A DNA stretch of 64,000 nt from the NCBI RefSeq assembly GCF_023515955.1, contig NZ_CP097322.1:5318501-5382500 (forward strand), written 5' to 3'. Origin of the DNA: Streptomyces sp. RerS4 (GTDB lineage Bacteria > Actinomycetota > Actinomycetes > Streptomycetales > Streptomycetaceae). The position numbers were made by a program, and so were the translations under genes. Below the pieces are notes generated by a model that was not told the origin of the DNA, did not search any database, and worked only from the letters and a program-made list of their open reading frames with translations. The first letter of the stretch is position 1. Each line of letters opens with the position of its first letter. Below are positions 8,078 to 19,253 of this stretch, one piece after another.

Positions 8078-8752
8078 ATGCCCTCCACCGACACGACCAT
8101 CGGCCCCGCCCCCGGTGCCACCCGCCACGAGGCCACCGGACCCCGCCTCACCGCCGACCTGCTGCCCCTGCTCGCCGAGGCGGACCTCCTCGACTCCCCG
8201 GCCGGCTGGGGCACCGTCACCACCCCGGCCGGAGCCTTCCGGCTCCAACCCGTCCGCCCCGACCGCGACCTCGCCCTGCTCGCCGGCTGGATGAACGACC
8301 CCGAGGTCGCCGCCTACTGGGAGCTCGACGGACCCGCCGCCGTCACCGCCGCCCACCTGCGGGCCCAGCTGGACGGCGACGGCCGCAGCGTCCCCTGCCT
8401 GGGCGTCCTCGACGGCACCCCGATGAGCTACTGGGAGATCTACCGGGCCGCGCACGACCCGATCGCCCCGCACTACCCGGCGCACCCCGACGACACCGGT
8501 ATCCACCTGCTCATCGGAGACGGCACGAACCGCGGCCGCGGCCTGGGCGGCACGCTCCTGCGCGCCGTCGCCGACCTCGTCCTCGACAACCGGCCGCGCT
8601 GTACCCGCGTCATCGCCGAACCGGACATCCGCAACACCCCCTCCGTCTCCGCCTTCCTGACCGCCGGATTCCGCTACGCCGCGGAACTCGACCTCCCCGA
8701 GAAGCGCGCCGCCCTGATGATCCGGGACCGGGCGCTGCGCAACCTTCTCTGA
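8078..8752 (+). CDS. GNAT acetyltransferase, IucB/MbtK siderophore type
   Basis: A 224-residue member of the siderophore-associated GNAT family (IucB, RhbD, MbtK). The domain starts at FRLQPVRPDRDLALLAGWMNDP, has the family hallmark YWEIYRAAHD and the acyl-CoA loop GDGTNRGRGLGG, and ends RNTPSVSAFLTAGFRYAAEL. In aerobactin- and mycobactin-type pathways this family acylates an N-hydroxylated or free side-chain amine. Start ATG 8078 follows GGAG, 30 bp after the synthetase stop, so the three genes are probably cotranscribed. No N-hydroxylase gene is adjacent, so the substrate may be a plain diaminobutyrate amine; this is inference. Confidence 0.83.
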   Translation: MPSTDTTIGPAPGATRHEATGPRLTADLLPLLAEADLLDSPAGWGTVTTPAGAFRLQPVRPDRDLALLAGWMNDPEVAAYWELDGPAAVTAAHLRAQLDGDGRSVPCLGVLDGTPMSYWEIYRAAHDPIAPHYPAHPDDTGIHLLIGDGTNRGRGLGGTLLRAVADLVLDNRPRCTRVIAEPDIRNTPSVSAFLTAGFRYAAELDLPEKRAALMIRDRALRNLL

Positions 8753-8956
8753 TCGCCGCCCCGGTCCCGTCCCACGGGGGGACGTGAACCCTTCTCGCCT
8801 GAAAAACTCCGGGCCGTGCAGGGGGGTTCCCGATCGGGATCGGATTGCGCCGAACGGGTGGCGGTCCCTCGTACGGGCGGAGATCGGCCCCGCCCGGGGT
8901 CGCTTCCCCGAGACGGTCCGCGACTGTCACCGGAGCCCCGTAGGGTTGGTCTTGCT

Positions 8957-10951
8957 ATGACGAAGCCCTCCCTCCCCGACCTGCTGCATGCCGCCGTCTC
9001 CGCCGTCGGCGGCACGGAGCGGCCCGGCCAGGTGGCCATGGCCGAAGCCGTCGCCGAAGCGATCGACGAGAACTCGCACCGGCTCATCCAGGCCGGCACC
9101 GGCACCGGCAAGTCCCTCGGCTACCTGGTGCCCGCCCTCGCCCACGGCGAGCGCGTCGTCGTGGCCACGGCGACCCTCGCCCTCCAGCGCCAGCTGGTCG
9201 AGCGCGACCTGCCGCGCACGGTCGAGGCGCTGCATCCGCAGCTGCGCCGCCGGCCGCAGTTCGCCATGCTCAAGGGCCGGTCGAACTATCTCTGTCTGCA
9301 CCGCCTCCACGAGGGCGCCCCGCAGGACGAGGAAGAGGGCCTCTTCGACCAGTTCGAGGCGGCCGCCCCCACCAGCAAGCTCGGCCAGGACCTGCTGCGC
9401 CTGCGCGACTGGGCGGACGAGACCGAGACCGGCGACCGCGACGACCTCACCCCCGGCGTCTCCGACAGGGCCTGGAGCCAGATCTCCGTGTCCTCCCGGG
9501 AGTGCCTCGGCGCCACGAAGTGCGCCTACGGAGCCGAGTGCTTCGCGGAGGCGGCCCGTGAGCGGGCCAAGCTCGCCGACGTCGTCGTCACCAACCACGC
9601 GCTGCTCGCCATCGACGCCATCGAGGGCGCCCCGGTCCTGCCGCAGCACGAGGTGCTGATCGTCGACGAGGCCCACGAACTCGTCTCCCGCGTGACCGGC
9701 GTCGCCACAGGCGAGCTCACCCCGGGCCAGGTCAACCGGGCCGTGAAGCGGGCCGCCAAACTGGTCGACGAGAAGGCGGCGGACTCCCTCCAGACGGCCT
9801 CCGAGTCCTTCGAGCGGGTCATGGAGCTCGCGCTCCCCGGCCGGCTCGAAGAGATCCCGGAGGACCTCGGGTACGCGCTGACGGCCCTTCGGGACGCCGC
9901 GCGCACCGTGATCTCCGCGATCGGGGCCACCCGCGACAAGTCCGTCCACGACGAGGACGCCGTACGCAAGCAGGCGCTCGCGGCGGTGGAGAACGTCCAC
10001 GCCGTGGCGGAGCGCATTGTGAACGGTTCCGAGTACGACGTCGTCTGGTACGAACGCCACGAGTCCCGCGGCGGAGCCGCATATCGGCCCAGCGGTGCCA
10101 CCCTGCGGGTCGCCCCGCTCTCGGTGTCCGGGCTGCTGCGCGAGAAGCTGTTCGAGGACCGCTCCGTGGTCCTCACGTCCGCCACCCTCAAGCTGGGCGG
10201 CGACTTCAACGGCGTCGCGGCCTCGCTGGGCCTGTCCGCCGAGGGCGTCGAAGGAGAGGACGTGCCCGTCTGGCGCGGTCTCGACGTCGGCTCCCCGTTC
10301 GATTATCCGAAGCAGGGCATCCTCTACGTCGCCAAGCACCTCGCCACCCCGGGCCGCGAAGGCACCCGGGGCGACATGATGGACGAGCTGGCGGAGCTGA
10401 TCGAGGCGGCCGGCGGCCGTACCCTCGGGCTGTTCTCCTCCATGCGCGGCGCCAAGGCCGCGGCGGAGGAACTCCGGGGCCGGCTCGACCACCCGATCCT
10501 GCTCCAGGGTGAGGAGACGCTCGGCGAGCTGATCAAGGCCTTCGCCGCCGATCCGAAGACCTGCCTGTTCGGCACGCTGTCCCTGTGGCAGGGCGTGGAC
10601 GTCCCGGGACCCAGCTGCCAGCTCGTGGTCATGGACCGCATCCCGTTCCCCCGCCCCGACGACCCGCTGATGAGCGCCCGGCAGAAGTCGGTAGAGGAGC
10701 ACGGCGGCAACGGCTTCATGGCGGTGGCCGCCACCCACGCGGCGCTGCTCATGGCCCAGGGCGCCGGCCGGCTCGTCCGGGCCTCCGGCGACCGGGGCGT
10801 CGTGGCCGTCCTGGACCCCCGGCTGGCCACGGCCCGCTACGGGAGCTTCCTGAAGGCCACGCTCCCCGACTTCTGGTACACCACGGACCGCAACCAGGTC
10901 CGGCGCTCGCTGGCCGCGATCGACGCCTCCGCGAAGGCGGACGGCAAGTAG
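8957..10951 (+). CDS. DinG/XPD-like ATP-dependent DNA helicase
   Basis: A 664-residue superfamily 2 helicase of the DinG/YoaA/XPD group, 5'-3' helicases with an iron-sulfur cluster that act on damaged or R-loop-containing DNA. Walker A is GTGTGKSLGYL near residue 38, the DEAH box IVDEAHELVS near 235, and the Q/R motif VI region QGAGRLVR near 607. Cysteines expected for the FeS cluster include the ECLGATKCAYGAECF cluster and an upstream SNYLCLHR. The start is ATG 8957; upstream in-frame codons look non-coding. It converges on lexA with a shared terminator. The name dinG is avoided because damage induction is not shown here: I see no LexA box upstream. Confidence 0.9.
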   Translation: MTKPSLPDLLHAAVSAVGGTERPGQVAMAEAVAEAIDENSHRLIQAGTGTGKSLGYLVPALAHGERVVVATATLALQRQLVERDLPRTVEALHPQLRRRPQFAMLKGRSNYLCLHRLHEGAPQDEEEGLFDQFEAAAPTSKLGQDLLRLRDWADETETGDRDDLTPGVSDRAWSQISVSSRECLGATKCAYGAECFAEAARERAKLADVVVTNHALLAIDAIEGAPVLPQHEVLIVDEAHELVSRVTGVATGELTPGQVNRAVKRAAKLVDEKAADSLQTASESFERVMELALPGRLEEIPEDLGYALTALRDAARTVISAIGATRDKSVHDEDAVRKQALAAVENVHAVAERIVNGSEYDVVWYERHESRGGAAYRPSGATLRVAPLSVSGLLREKLFEDRSVVLTSATLKLGGDFNGVAASLGLSAEGVEGEDVPVWRGLDVGSPFDYPKQGILYVAKHLATPGREGTRGDMMDELAELIEAAGGRTLGLFSSMRGAKAAAEELRGRLDHPILLQGEETLGELIKAFAADPKTCLFGTLSLWQGVDVPGPSCQLVVMDRIPFPRPDDPLMSARQKSVEEHGGNGFMAVAATHAALLMAQGAGRLVRASGDRGVVAVLDPRLATARYGSFLKATLPDFWYTTDRNQVRRSLAAIDASAKADGK

Positions 10952-10992
10952 CGGCCGGCCGCAGGAGACACGAACCAGCAGGAGACATGAAA

Positions 10993-11027
10993 CAGCTCCG
11001 GGACCGGCGCAGTGGGTCCCGGAGCTG
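10993..11027. terminator. Bidirectional terminator between the DinG-like helicase gene and lexA
   Basis: The perfect 13-bp arms CAGCTCCGGGACC / GGTCCCGGAGCTG surround a 9-nt loop in the gap between two convergent genes. Confidence 0.8.
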
Positions 11028-11043
11028 GCTGGGAGGCGTCGGG

Positions 11044-11835
11044 TCAGACCCGGCGCAGTACCGCGACGACCTTGCCGAGGATGGTGGCGTCGTCACCGGG
11101 GATCGGCTGGTAGGCGGCATTGTGCGGGAGCAGCCACACGTGGCCGTCCTCGCGCTTGAAGCGCTTGACGGTGGCCTCGCCGTCCAGCATCGCGGCGACG
11201 ATGTCGCCGTTCTCCGCGACGGGCTGACGGCGGACGGTGACCCAGTCGCCGTCACAGATCGCCGCCTCGATCATCGAATCGCCGACGACCTTCAGGACGA
11301 AGAGCTCACCGTCACCGACCAGCTGGCGGGGGAGCGGGAAGACGTCCTCGACGGACTCCTCGGCGAGGATCGGGCCGCCGGCCGCGATCCGACCGACCAG
11401 GGGCACGTAGGAGGCCGCGGGCTTGCCGGTGGTGTCGGTCGGCTGCGAGCTGGGCTGGTCGGAGCCGCGGACCTCGTAGGCGCGGGGGCGGTGCGGGTCG
11501 CGGCGCAGGAAGCCCTTGCGCTCCAGCGCCATGAGCTGGTGCGCCACGGACGAGGTGCTGGAGAGGCCGACGGCCTGGCCGATCTCCCGCATCGACGGCG
11601 GGTAGCCCCGCCGCTGCACGGAGTCCCGGATGACCTCGATGACCCTCCGCTGCCGGTCCGTGAGCCCGGAGCTGTCGGCGCGGATGCCTGGAGGTCGACC
11701 TGGCAGCGAGCGAGCGGGGCGTACGGTGTCCGCCTCCGGGTTCTGACCTGCGTCATTCATGGCATGCACCGGCTCAAGTCGGCTCTGGGAGCGGTTCTGG
11801 GCAGTGATGGTGGCACTGTCTGCGGTGGTGGTCAC
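11044..11835 (-). CDS. lexA: SOS repressor LexA
   Basis: LexA represses DNA-damage genes and self-cleaves when RecA filaments form. Of its 263 residues, the N-terminal 45 are a Streptomyces-type extension. The wHTH follows (SSGLTDRQRRVIEVIRDSVQ, recognition helix STSSVAHQLMALERKG). The cleavage site Ala-Gly is in GRIAAGGPI. Catalytic Ser is in VVGDSMIEAAICDGD and Lys in GEATVKRFK. The start is GTG (11833-11835, minus strand) with GAGAGGGG before it, giving MTTTADSATI, the usual Streptomyces N-terminus. A LexA-box candidate lies 67-80 bp upstream, so autoregulation is expected. Confidence 0.95.
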   Translation of the reverse strand: MTTTADSATITAQNRSQSRLEPVHAMNDAGQNPEADTVRPARSLPGRPPGIRADSSGLTDRQRRVIEVIRDSVQRRGYPPSMREIGQAVGLSSTSSVAHQLMALERKGFLRRDPHRPRAYEVRGSDQPSSQPTDTTGKPAASYVPLVGRIAAGGPILAEESVEDVFPLPRQLVGDGELFVLKVVGDSMIEAAICDGDWVTVRRQPVAENGDIVAAMLDGEATVKRFKREDGHVWLLPHNAAYQPIPGDDATILGKVVAVLRRV

Positions 11836-11901
11836 GTCGGCGGCCCCTCTCGAAATGTTCTCCCTAGCTGGACAACGGTAGTAGCTTTCGAAAGGTTGCG
11901 C

Positions 11902-11915
11902 CAAACACACGTTCG
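11902..11915. promoter_or_regulatory. Candidate LexA box (SOS box)
   Basis: CAAACACACGTTCG, whose reverse complement is CGAACGTGTGTTTG, fits the actinobacterial SOS-box form CGAAC-N4-GTTCG with one mismatch. It sits 67-80 bp before the lexA start codon, inside the lexA-nrdR divergent region. A separate perfect palindrome CTTTCGAAAG lies at 11885-11894. Confidence 0.7.
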
Positions 11916-12128
11916 AGTGAAAAATCGCGGATCGCCCACCTGGGTTAAGGCGGTGGGTGTATGGAGCAGGCGGTCGTCCGAACGGTGGTTCGGCTCCGTC
12001 TTCGGTACTTACGGTACCCTTCCCGGTTGGATCGCCACCCCTGGGGGCCGTGCCCAGTGTGGCACCGTCGGCCCCCGTATCCGGCCCGCGCACGCCGCGA
12101 CACGCCCCGTGTCGAAAATCCGGCGCAA

Positions 12129-12144
12129 CCCAAGATCTAGTGGT
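12129..12144. promoter_or_regulatory. Candidate NrdR box 1
   Basis: CCCAAGATCTAGTGGT resembles the NrdR consensus acaCwAtATaTwGtgt. Its centre is 31 bp from the second candidate box, the three-helical-turn spacing typical of NrdR-controlled promoters. Confidence 0.65.
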
Positions 12145-12159
12145 TGGATGGGCGCCGCC

Positions 12160-12175
12160 GCCCAGAAGTTGTGGT
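12160..12175. promoter_or_regulatory. Candidate NrdR box 2
   Basis: GCCCAGAAGTTGTGGT matches box 1 at 11 of 16 positions and lies exactly 31 bp downstream centre to centre, about 130-150 bp before nrdR. Confidence 0.6.
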
Positions 12176-12307
12176 CCCTGGGTCTGCTGGGGTCTGCGAC
12201 ATCGCATATGCTTGGGGCTGCTCCACAAGCCCCCGGCAGAGACTTCTCTCGGCCGTTCAGGGGCCCTGTGGGGTGATTCAGTCGTGCCAAGGAAGGGTGA
12301 GGGAACC

Positions 12308-12823
12308 GTGCACTGCCCCTTCTGCAGGCACCCCGACAGTCGCGTCGTCGACAGCCGGACCACGGACGACGGCACGTCGATCCGCCGGCGCCGTCAGTGC
12401 CCCGACTGCTCCCGTCGCTTCACGACGGTGGAGACGGCCTCGCTGATGGTGATCAAGCGCAGCGGGGTGACCGAACCCTTCAGTCGTACCAAGGTCATCT
12501 CCGGCGTCCGCAAGGCGTGCCAGGGACGACCGGTCACCGAGGACGCCCTCGCCAAGCTCGGCCAGCGGGTCGAGGAGGCGGTGCGCGCCACCGGGAGCGC
12601 CGAGCTGACCACCCACGACGTGGGTCTGGCCATACTCGGCCCGTTGCAGGAGCTCGACCTCGTCGCGTACCTGCGGTTCGCATCCGTTTACAAAGCGTTC
12701 GACACCCTTGAAGACTTCGAGGCCGCCATCGCGGAACTGCGCGAGCCGCGGCCTCACCCCCATGAGTGCGAGCACGGAGGGACCGCCTCGGTCGTCCCCG
12801 TGCCCGCCTCCGCCGCCGACTGA
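12308..12823 (+). CDS. nrdR: Transcriptional repressor NrdR
   Basis: NrdR senses ATP/dATP and represses ribonucleotide reductase genes. The 171-residue protein begins with the zinc ribbon (CPFCRHPDSRVVDSR and CPDCSRRFTTVE, four cysteines), then the ATP-cone (VIKRSGVTEPFSRTKVISGVRKAC to YLRFASVYKAFDTLEDFEAAI). A His/Pro-rich tail of about 25 residues follows. GTG 12308 is chosen because VHCPFC is the universal NrdR N-terminus and GGAAGGGTGAGGG lies just upstream. It is followed by nrdJ 131 bp later, probably in one operon that NrdR autoregulates through the two boxes upstream. Confidence 0.96.
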   Translation: MHCPFCRHPDSRVVDSRTTDDGTSIRRRRQCPDCSRRFTTVETASLMVIKRSGVTEPFSRTKVISGVRKACQGRPVTEDALAKLGQRVEEAVRATGSAELTTHDVGLAILGPLQELDLVAYLRFASVYKAFDTLEDFEAAIAELREPRPHPHECEHGGTASVVPVPASAAD

Positions 12824-12954
12824 CCGGACGGGCCGCAGCGCAGCGCGGTCGGAACCGGTCGTCGGCAGGGCGAGATTCGTAGAAACAGACACACACCGTG
12901 CCGCGGAATAACGCTGGCACTTTAGGGCGTTTTTGCCCGCATATGGGAGGCGGC

Positions 12955-15843
<2,889 letters not shown>

Positions 15844-15855
15844 ACCACGTGAGTG

Positions 15856-15885
15856 AAGGGGCGCCGGCTCGTGCCGGCGCCCCTT
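15856..15885 (+). terminator. Terminator after nrdJ
   Basis: The perfect 13-bp arms AAGGGGCGCCGGC / GCCGGCGCCCCTT close a 4-nt loop (TCGT) 12 bp after the nrdJ stop, followed by TCGC. Confidence 0.85.
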
Positions 15886-15984
15886 TCGCGTACCCGGGGC
15901 GCGCCTTGGATCCGGGGGCGGGCGCGGCGATCATGAGCGGGGGCCCGAGCGAGCGGGCACGTCACGACGGGGGAGCGGGAAGCC

Positions 15985-16824
15985 ATGTGGAGCGGTGACG
16001 CACTGGACCTGGACGCGTACCTGGAGCGAATCGGGTACGCCGGACCGGTGGGGGAGGGCGGGGAACTCCGCCCGGACCTCGACACGTTGAAGGCGGTGCA
16101 TCGTGCGCACACCGACTCCATCGTCTTCGAGAGCCTGGACGTCCTGCTCGGCCGCCCCGTCGAGCTGGAGCTGAAGGCCGTCGAGGACAAGCTCGTGCAC
16201 CGCCGCCGCGGCGGCTACTGCTACGAGCAGAACTCGTTGCTGGCCGCCGCCCTGGAGCGGATCGGCTACGAGGTCACCGGGCGCGGCGCCCGCAACCGCA
16301 CCCGGGGCGACGCCCTGCTCGCGGTGACGCACGCCGTCCTCGTCGTCACCGTCGCGGGTGAACCCTGGCTCTGCGACGCCGGGTTCGGCTGGCAGGGCCC
16401 GCGCGAGCCCGTCCCGCTCGCGCGGCCCGGGGCCGAAGCGCGCCAGGGCGCGTGGACGTTCGCCGTGCGCGAGGAGGAGGACGGCGTCCTCGTGCTGCGC
16501 ACCCTGCGCGGGGGAGTCTGGCGTGACCTCTACGCCTTCTCCCCGCAGCGCTACCACCCCGTCGACTACGTCCTGCTCAACCACTACAGCTCCTCCCACC
16601 CCAGCTCGTCCTTCGTCGGCCGGACCGTCGTGCAGCACCCGGGCGACGCGGTCCGGGTGGCGCTCGTGGACCGGGAGCTGTCGCGCCTGCACCCCGACGG
16701 GCGCGTCGAGCGGGAGCCCGTGGCCGCGGACGCCCTTCTCGACGTCCTCGCCCGGGAGTTCGGCCTTCGGTTGTCCGAGCGAGATGCGGCGGAACTGGTA
16801 CGGATCCACCGCTCCGGGGACTGA
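15985..16824 (+). CDS. Arylamine N-acetyltransferase
   Basis: A 279-residue NAT-family enzyme that transfers acetyl (or other acyl) groups from CoA to arylamines, hydrazines or amide-forming intermediates. The Cys-His-Asp triad is visible: Cys in RRGGYCYEQN (normally RGGYCFEQN), His in VTHAVLVV, and Asp in CDAGFGWQGP. The N-terminal DLDAYLERIGYAG is the usual NAT opening. ATG 15985 follows GGGGGAGCGGGA. It stands alone between a terminator and a DUF4937-like gene. Some actinomycete NATs act in amide synthase steps of natural products, but nothing biosynthetic is adjacent, so a general acyltransferase is more likely. Confidence 0.92.
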   Translation: MWSGDALDLDAYLERIGYAGPVGEGGELRPDLDTLKAVHRAHTDSIVFESLDVLLGRPVELELKAVEDKLVHRRRGGYCYEQNSLLAAALERIGYEVTGRGARNRTRGDALLAVTHAVLVVTVAGEPWLCDAGFGWQGPREPVPLARPGAEARQGAWTFAVREEEDGVLVLRTLRGGVWRDLYAFSPQRYHPVDYVLLNHYSSSHPSSSFVGRTVVQHPGDAVRVALVDRELSRLHPDGRVEREPVAADALLDVLAREFGLRLSERDAAELVRIHRSGD

Positions 16825-16856
16825 CCGCACGCGCGCCCGGCCCGTACGATGGCGCG

Positions 16857-17462
16857 GTGCTGGTCAAGTGGATTAGCTGCACGGTGACGGACCGACGCGG
16901 GTTCGAGCGCGGGCAGCGCAAATGGGCGGGGCTGCTCGGCGAACCCGGGTTCCGGGGCCAGGGCGGCGGCTGGAGCCGGGGCCGGCCGGGGATCGCGCAC
17001 GTCTTCGGTTTCTGGGAGAGCCGCGCCTTCTACGATTCCTTCATGGCGCGCTCCCACGACCGCCTGGCGGCCGCGCAGAACGGCACCTACGCGGCCACGC
17101 GCATCACCCTCTTCGACCACCGCTTCGACGTGAAGACCGGTTTCGAGCCGCGCTTCCACGACGCCGACGTGGTCCGCGTCGCCCACGCCCGGGTGCGGGA
17201 GGGTCGCGTGGACCACTTCGCCCTCATGCAGGAGAAGGTATGGAACCCGGCCATGGCCGGCTCACCCGGCATGATCCGGGGCCTCTTCGGGGAGGCCCCC
17301 GGCCGCGAGTTCCTCGTCCTGTCGATGTGGCTTTCCGCCGCCGAGCACGGCAAATACCGGGAGGAACGGGTGGAGCGGCTGTCGCTGCGCGCCCAGACCG
17401 AGGCCGACGTGGAAGCCCTCACCGGGGACGTCGTGGACCTCGAACCCGGATGGACGGTATGA
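16857..17462 (+). CDS. DUF4937 (YdbC-like) domain protein
   Basis: A 201-residue soluble protein with no signal or membrane segment. It resembles the DUF4937/YdbC group: two related halves, each with a dimeric alpha-beta-barrel-like pattern (LVKWISCTVTDRRGFERGQRKW early, RVDHFALMQEKVWNPAM and REFLVLSMWLSAAEHGKYREE late), like antibiotic-monooxygenase-fold proteins. The start GTG 16857 lies 32 bp after the NAT stop, so cotranscription is likely. The biochemical role of the family is not established. Confidence 0.75.
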   Translation: MLVKWISCTVTDRRGFERGQRKWAGLLGEPGFRGQGGGWSRGRPGIAHVFGFWESRAFYDSFMARSHDRLAAAQNGTYAATRITLFDHRFDVKTGFEPRFHDADVVRVAHARVREGRVDHFALMQEKVWNPAMAGSPGMIRGLFGEAPGREFLVLSMWLSAAEHGKYREERVERLSLRAQTEADVEALTGDVVDLEPGWTV

Positions 17463-17534
17463 CCGTACGACGACCGGCAGCCTGATCGGCGTGCCCGGTG
17501 CGTCGGCGCTCCGATGGCCGAATAGGGTCGTGGA

Positions 17535-18194
17535 ATGGTACGACCACGGCGCATCGTCCTCGTCCGGCACGGGGAATCCGAAGGCAACGTCGACGACACG
17601 GTGTACGAGCGGGAGCCCGACCACGCCCTGCGGCTGACCCGCCGCGGCCGCGAGCAGGCCGCCGCGGCGGGCGTCCGGCTGCGCGAACTCTTCGGCGACG
17701 AACACATCAGCGCCTACGTGTCCCCGTACCGCCGCACCCTCCAGACCTTCCGCGAGCTGCGCCTGGACCCCACGCGGGTGCGGATGCGCGAGGAGCCGAG
17801 GCTGCGCGAGCAGGACTGGGGGAACTGGCAGGACCGGGACGACGTACGGCTGCAGAAGGCCTACCGGGACGCGTACGGGCACTTCTTCTACCGCTTCGCG
17901 CAGGGCGAGTCGGGCGCCGACGTCTACGACCGGGTCGGGTCCTTCCTGGAGAGCCTCTACCGCAGCTTCGAGGCGCCGGACCATCCCGAGAACGTGCTGC
18001 TGGTGACGCACGGGCTGACGATGCGGCTGTTCTGCATGCGCTGGTTCCACTGGTCGGTGGCCGAGTTCGAGGCCCTGTCCAACCCGGGCAACGGCGAATT
18101 CAGGGTGTTGATGCTCGGACCGGACGGCCGGTACCGGCTGGACCGCCCGTTTGAGCGGTGGACCACACCCGAGCCTTACGACCTGGACGGATAA
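17535..18194 (+). CDS. Histidine phosphatase family protein (phosphoglycerate mutase-like)
   Basis: A 219-residue branch 1 histidine phosphatase. The catalytic motif LVRHGESEGN is at residues 8-17, with the second arginine in SPYRRTLQTF, the acid region LREQDWGNW and the second histidine in LLVTHGLTMRLF. The family dephosphorylates diverse small molecules or proteins; substrate cannot be read from sequence. ATG 17535 is 72 bp after the preceding stop. The next gene, an ADP-ribosylglycohydrolase, follows after 11 bp, suggesting cotranscription. Confidence 0.9.
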   Translation: MVRPRRIVLVRHGESEGNVDDTVYEREPDHALRLTRRGREQAAAAGVRLRELFGDEHISAYVSPYRRTLQTFRELRLDPTRVRMREEPRLREQDWGNWQDRDDVRLQKAYRDAYGHFFYRFAQGESGADVYDRVGSFLESLYRSFEAPDHPENVLLVTHGLTMRLFCMRWFHWSVAEFEALSNPGNGEFRVLMLGPDGRYRLDRPFERWTTPEPYDLDG

Positions 18195-18205
18195 AGTGGC
18201 GGGCG

Positions 18206-19120
18206 ATGACCGCTGATTCCGCTCCCGAAACGCGCTACGCACGCGCGATGTCCAGCCTCAGAGGGCTGGCACTGGGTGACGCCCTGGGCTCCCAGTACTT
18301 CGTTCCCGTGAACTACCCGCTGCTCAAGCGGCGCGAGCTGCCGGCAGGCGACGAGACCTGGCAGTGGACCGACGACACCGAGATGGCCTGCTCGGTGGTG
18401 GCCGTACTCGCCACGCACGGCCGCGTCGACCAGGACGCGCTCGCGCGTTCCTTCGCCGACCACCACGACTTCGACCGGGGCTACGGGCCCGCCGTGAACC
18501 GGATGCTGCGCCTCGTCCGGGAGGGTGAGGACTGGCGCACGCTGGCGGCCGAACTGTTCAACGGGCAGGGCTCGTGGGGCAACGGCGCCGCCATGCGGAT
18601 CGCCCCGCTGGGCGCCTGGTACGCGGACGACCCCGAGCAGGCCACGCACCAGGCGGAGATCTCCTCCTACACCACCCACCAGCACCGCGAGGCGGTCTGC
18701 GGGGCCATGGCGGTGGCCGCCGCCGCCGCTCTGGCGGCCTCCCCGGCCGGGACGCCGACCGCCACCGACCTGCTGGACGCGGTGATCGCGCTGGTGCCGC
18801 GCAGCGCCGTCGGCGCGGGACTGCGCCGGGCGCGCGGCATGCTCGACTACGACGACGCCACCACCGTCGCGGCGGTCCTGGGCTGTGGCCGGCGAACGAG
18901 CGCCCACGACACGGTGCCGTTCGCGCTGTGGTCGGCCGCGCGGAGCCTGGACGACTACGAGCGGGCTTTTTGGACCACCGCGCAGGTCGGCGGTGACGTG
19001 GACACCACCTGCGCGATCGTCGGCGGGGTGCTGGGAGCGCGCGGCGACGCGGTGCTGCCGCAGGCCTGGCTGGCGCGGACCGAGGCCCTGCCCGCCTGGC
19101 TGCCGAGGCCGGCCGCGTAG
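18206..19120 (+). CDS. ADP-ribosylglycohydrolase family protein
   Basis: A 304-residue member of the DraG/ARH family (PF03747), which removes ADP-ribose from proteins or small molecules using two divalent metals. Metal-binding signatures are clear: GLALGDALGSQYF near residue 14, TDDTEMACSV near 56, and C-terminal GGDVDTTCAIVGGVLGA. ATG 18206 gives MTADSAPETRYARAMSSLRG; a GTG at 18158 would overlap the phosphatase gene. Target in this organism unknown. Confidence 0.9.
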   Translation: MTADSAPETRYARAMSSLRGLALGDALGSQYFVPVNYPLLKRRELPAGDETWQWTDDTEMACSVVAVLATHGRVDQDALARSFADHHDFDRGYGPAVNRMLRLVREGEDWRTLAAELFNGQGSWGNGAAMRIAPLGAWYADDPEQATHQAEISSYTTHQHREAVCGAMAVAAAAALAASPAGTPTATDLLDAVIALVPRSAVGAGLRRARGMLDYDDATTVAAVLGCGRRTSAHDTVPFALWSAARSLDDYERAFWTTAQVGGDVDTTCAIVGGVLGARGDAVLPQAWLARTEALPAWLPRPAA

Positions 19121-19253
19121 CACCGCGCCGCGGGACCCGGCGCCTGCGCCCGCGCCTCCTCGAGGGCGGCCCCGCGACCAGCGCGAACCCGTCATGCTCC
19201 CGACCTCCGACCCACCGCGCGCGTCTCGCAGGCATCTTGAACATCGCGCTGCG

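Noticed and set aside
12205..12210. CATATG as a further NrdR box
   Set aside because: Its flanks do not match the NrdR consensus and its centre is 72 bp from box 1, outside the expected spacing.
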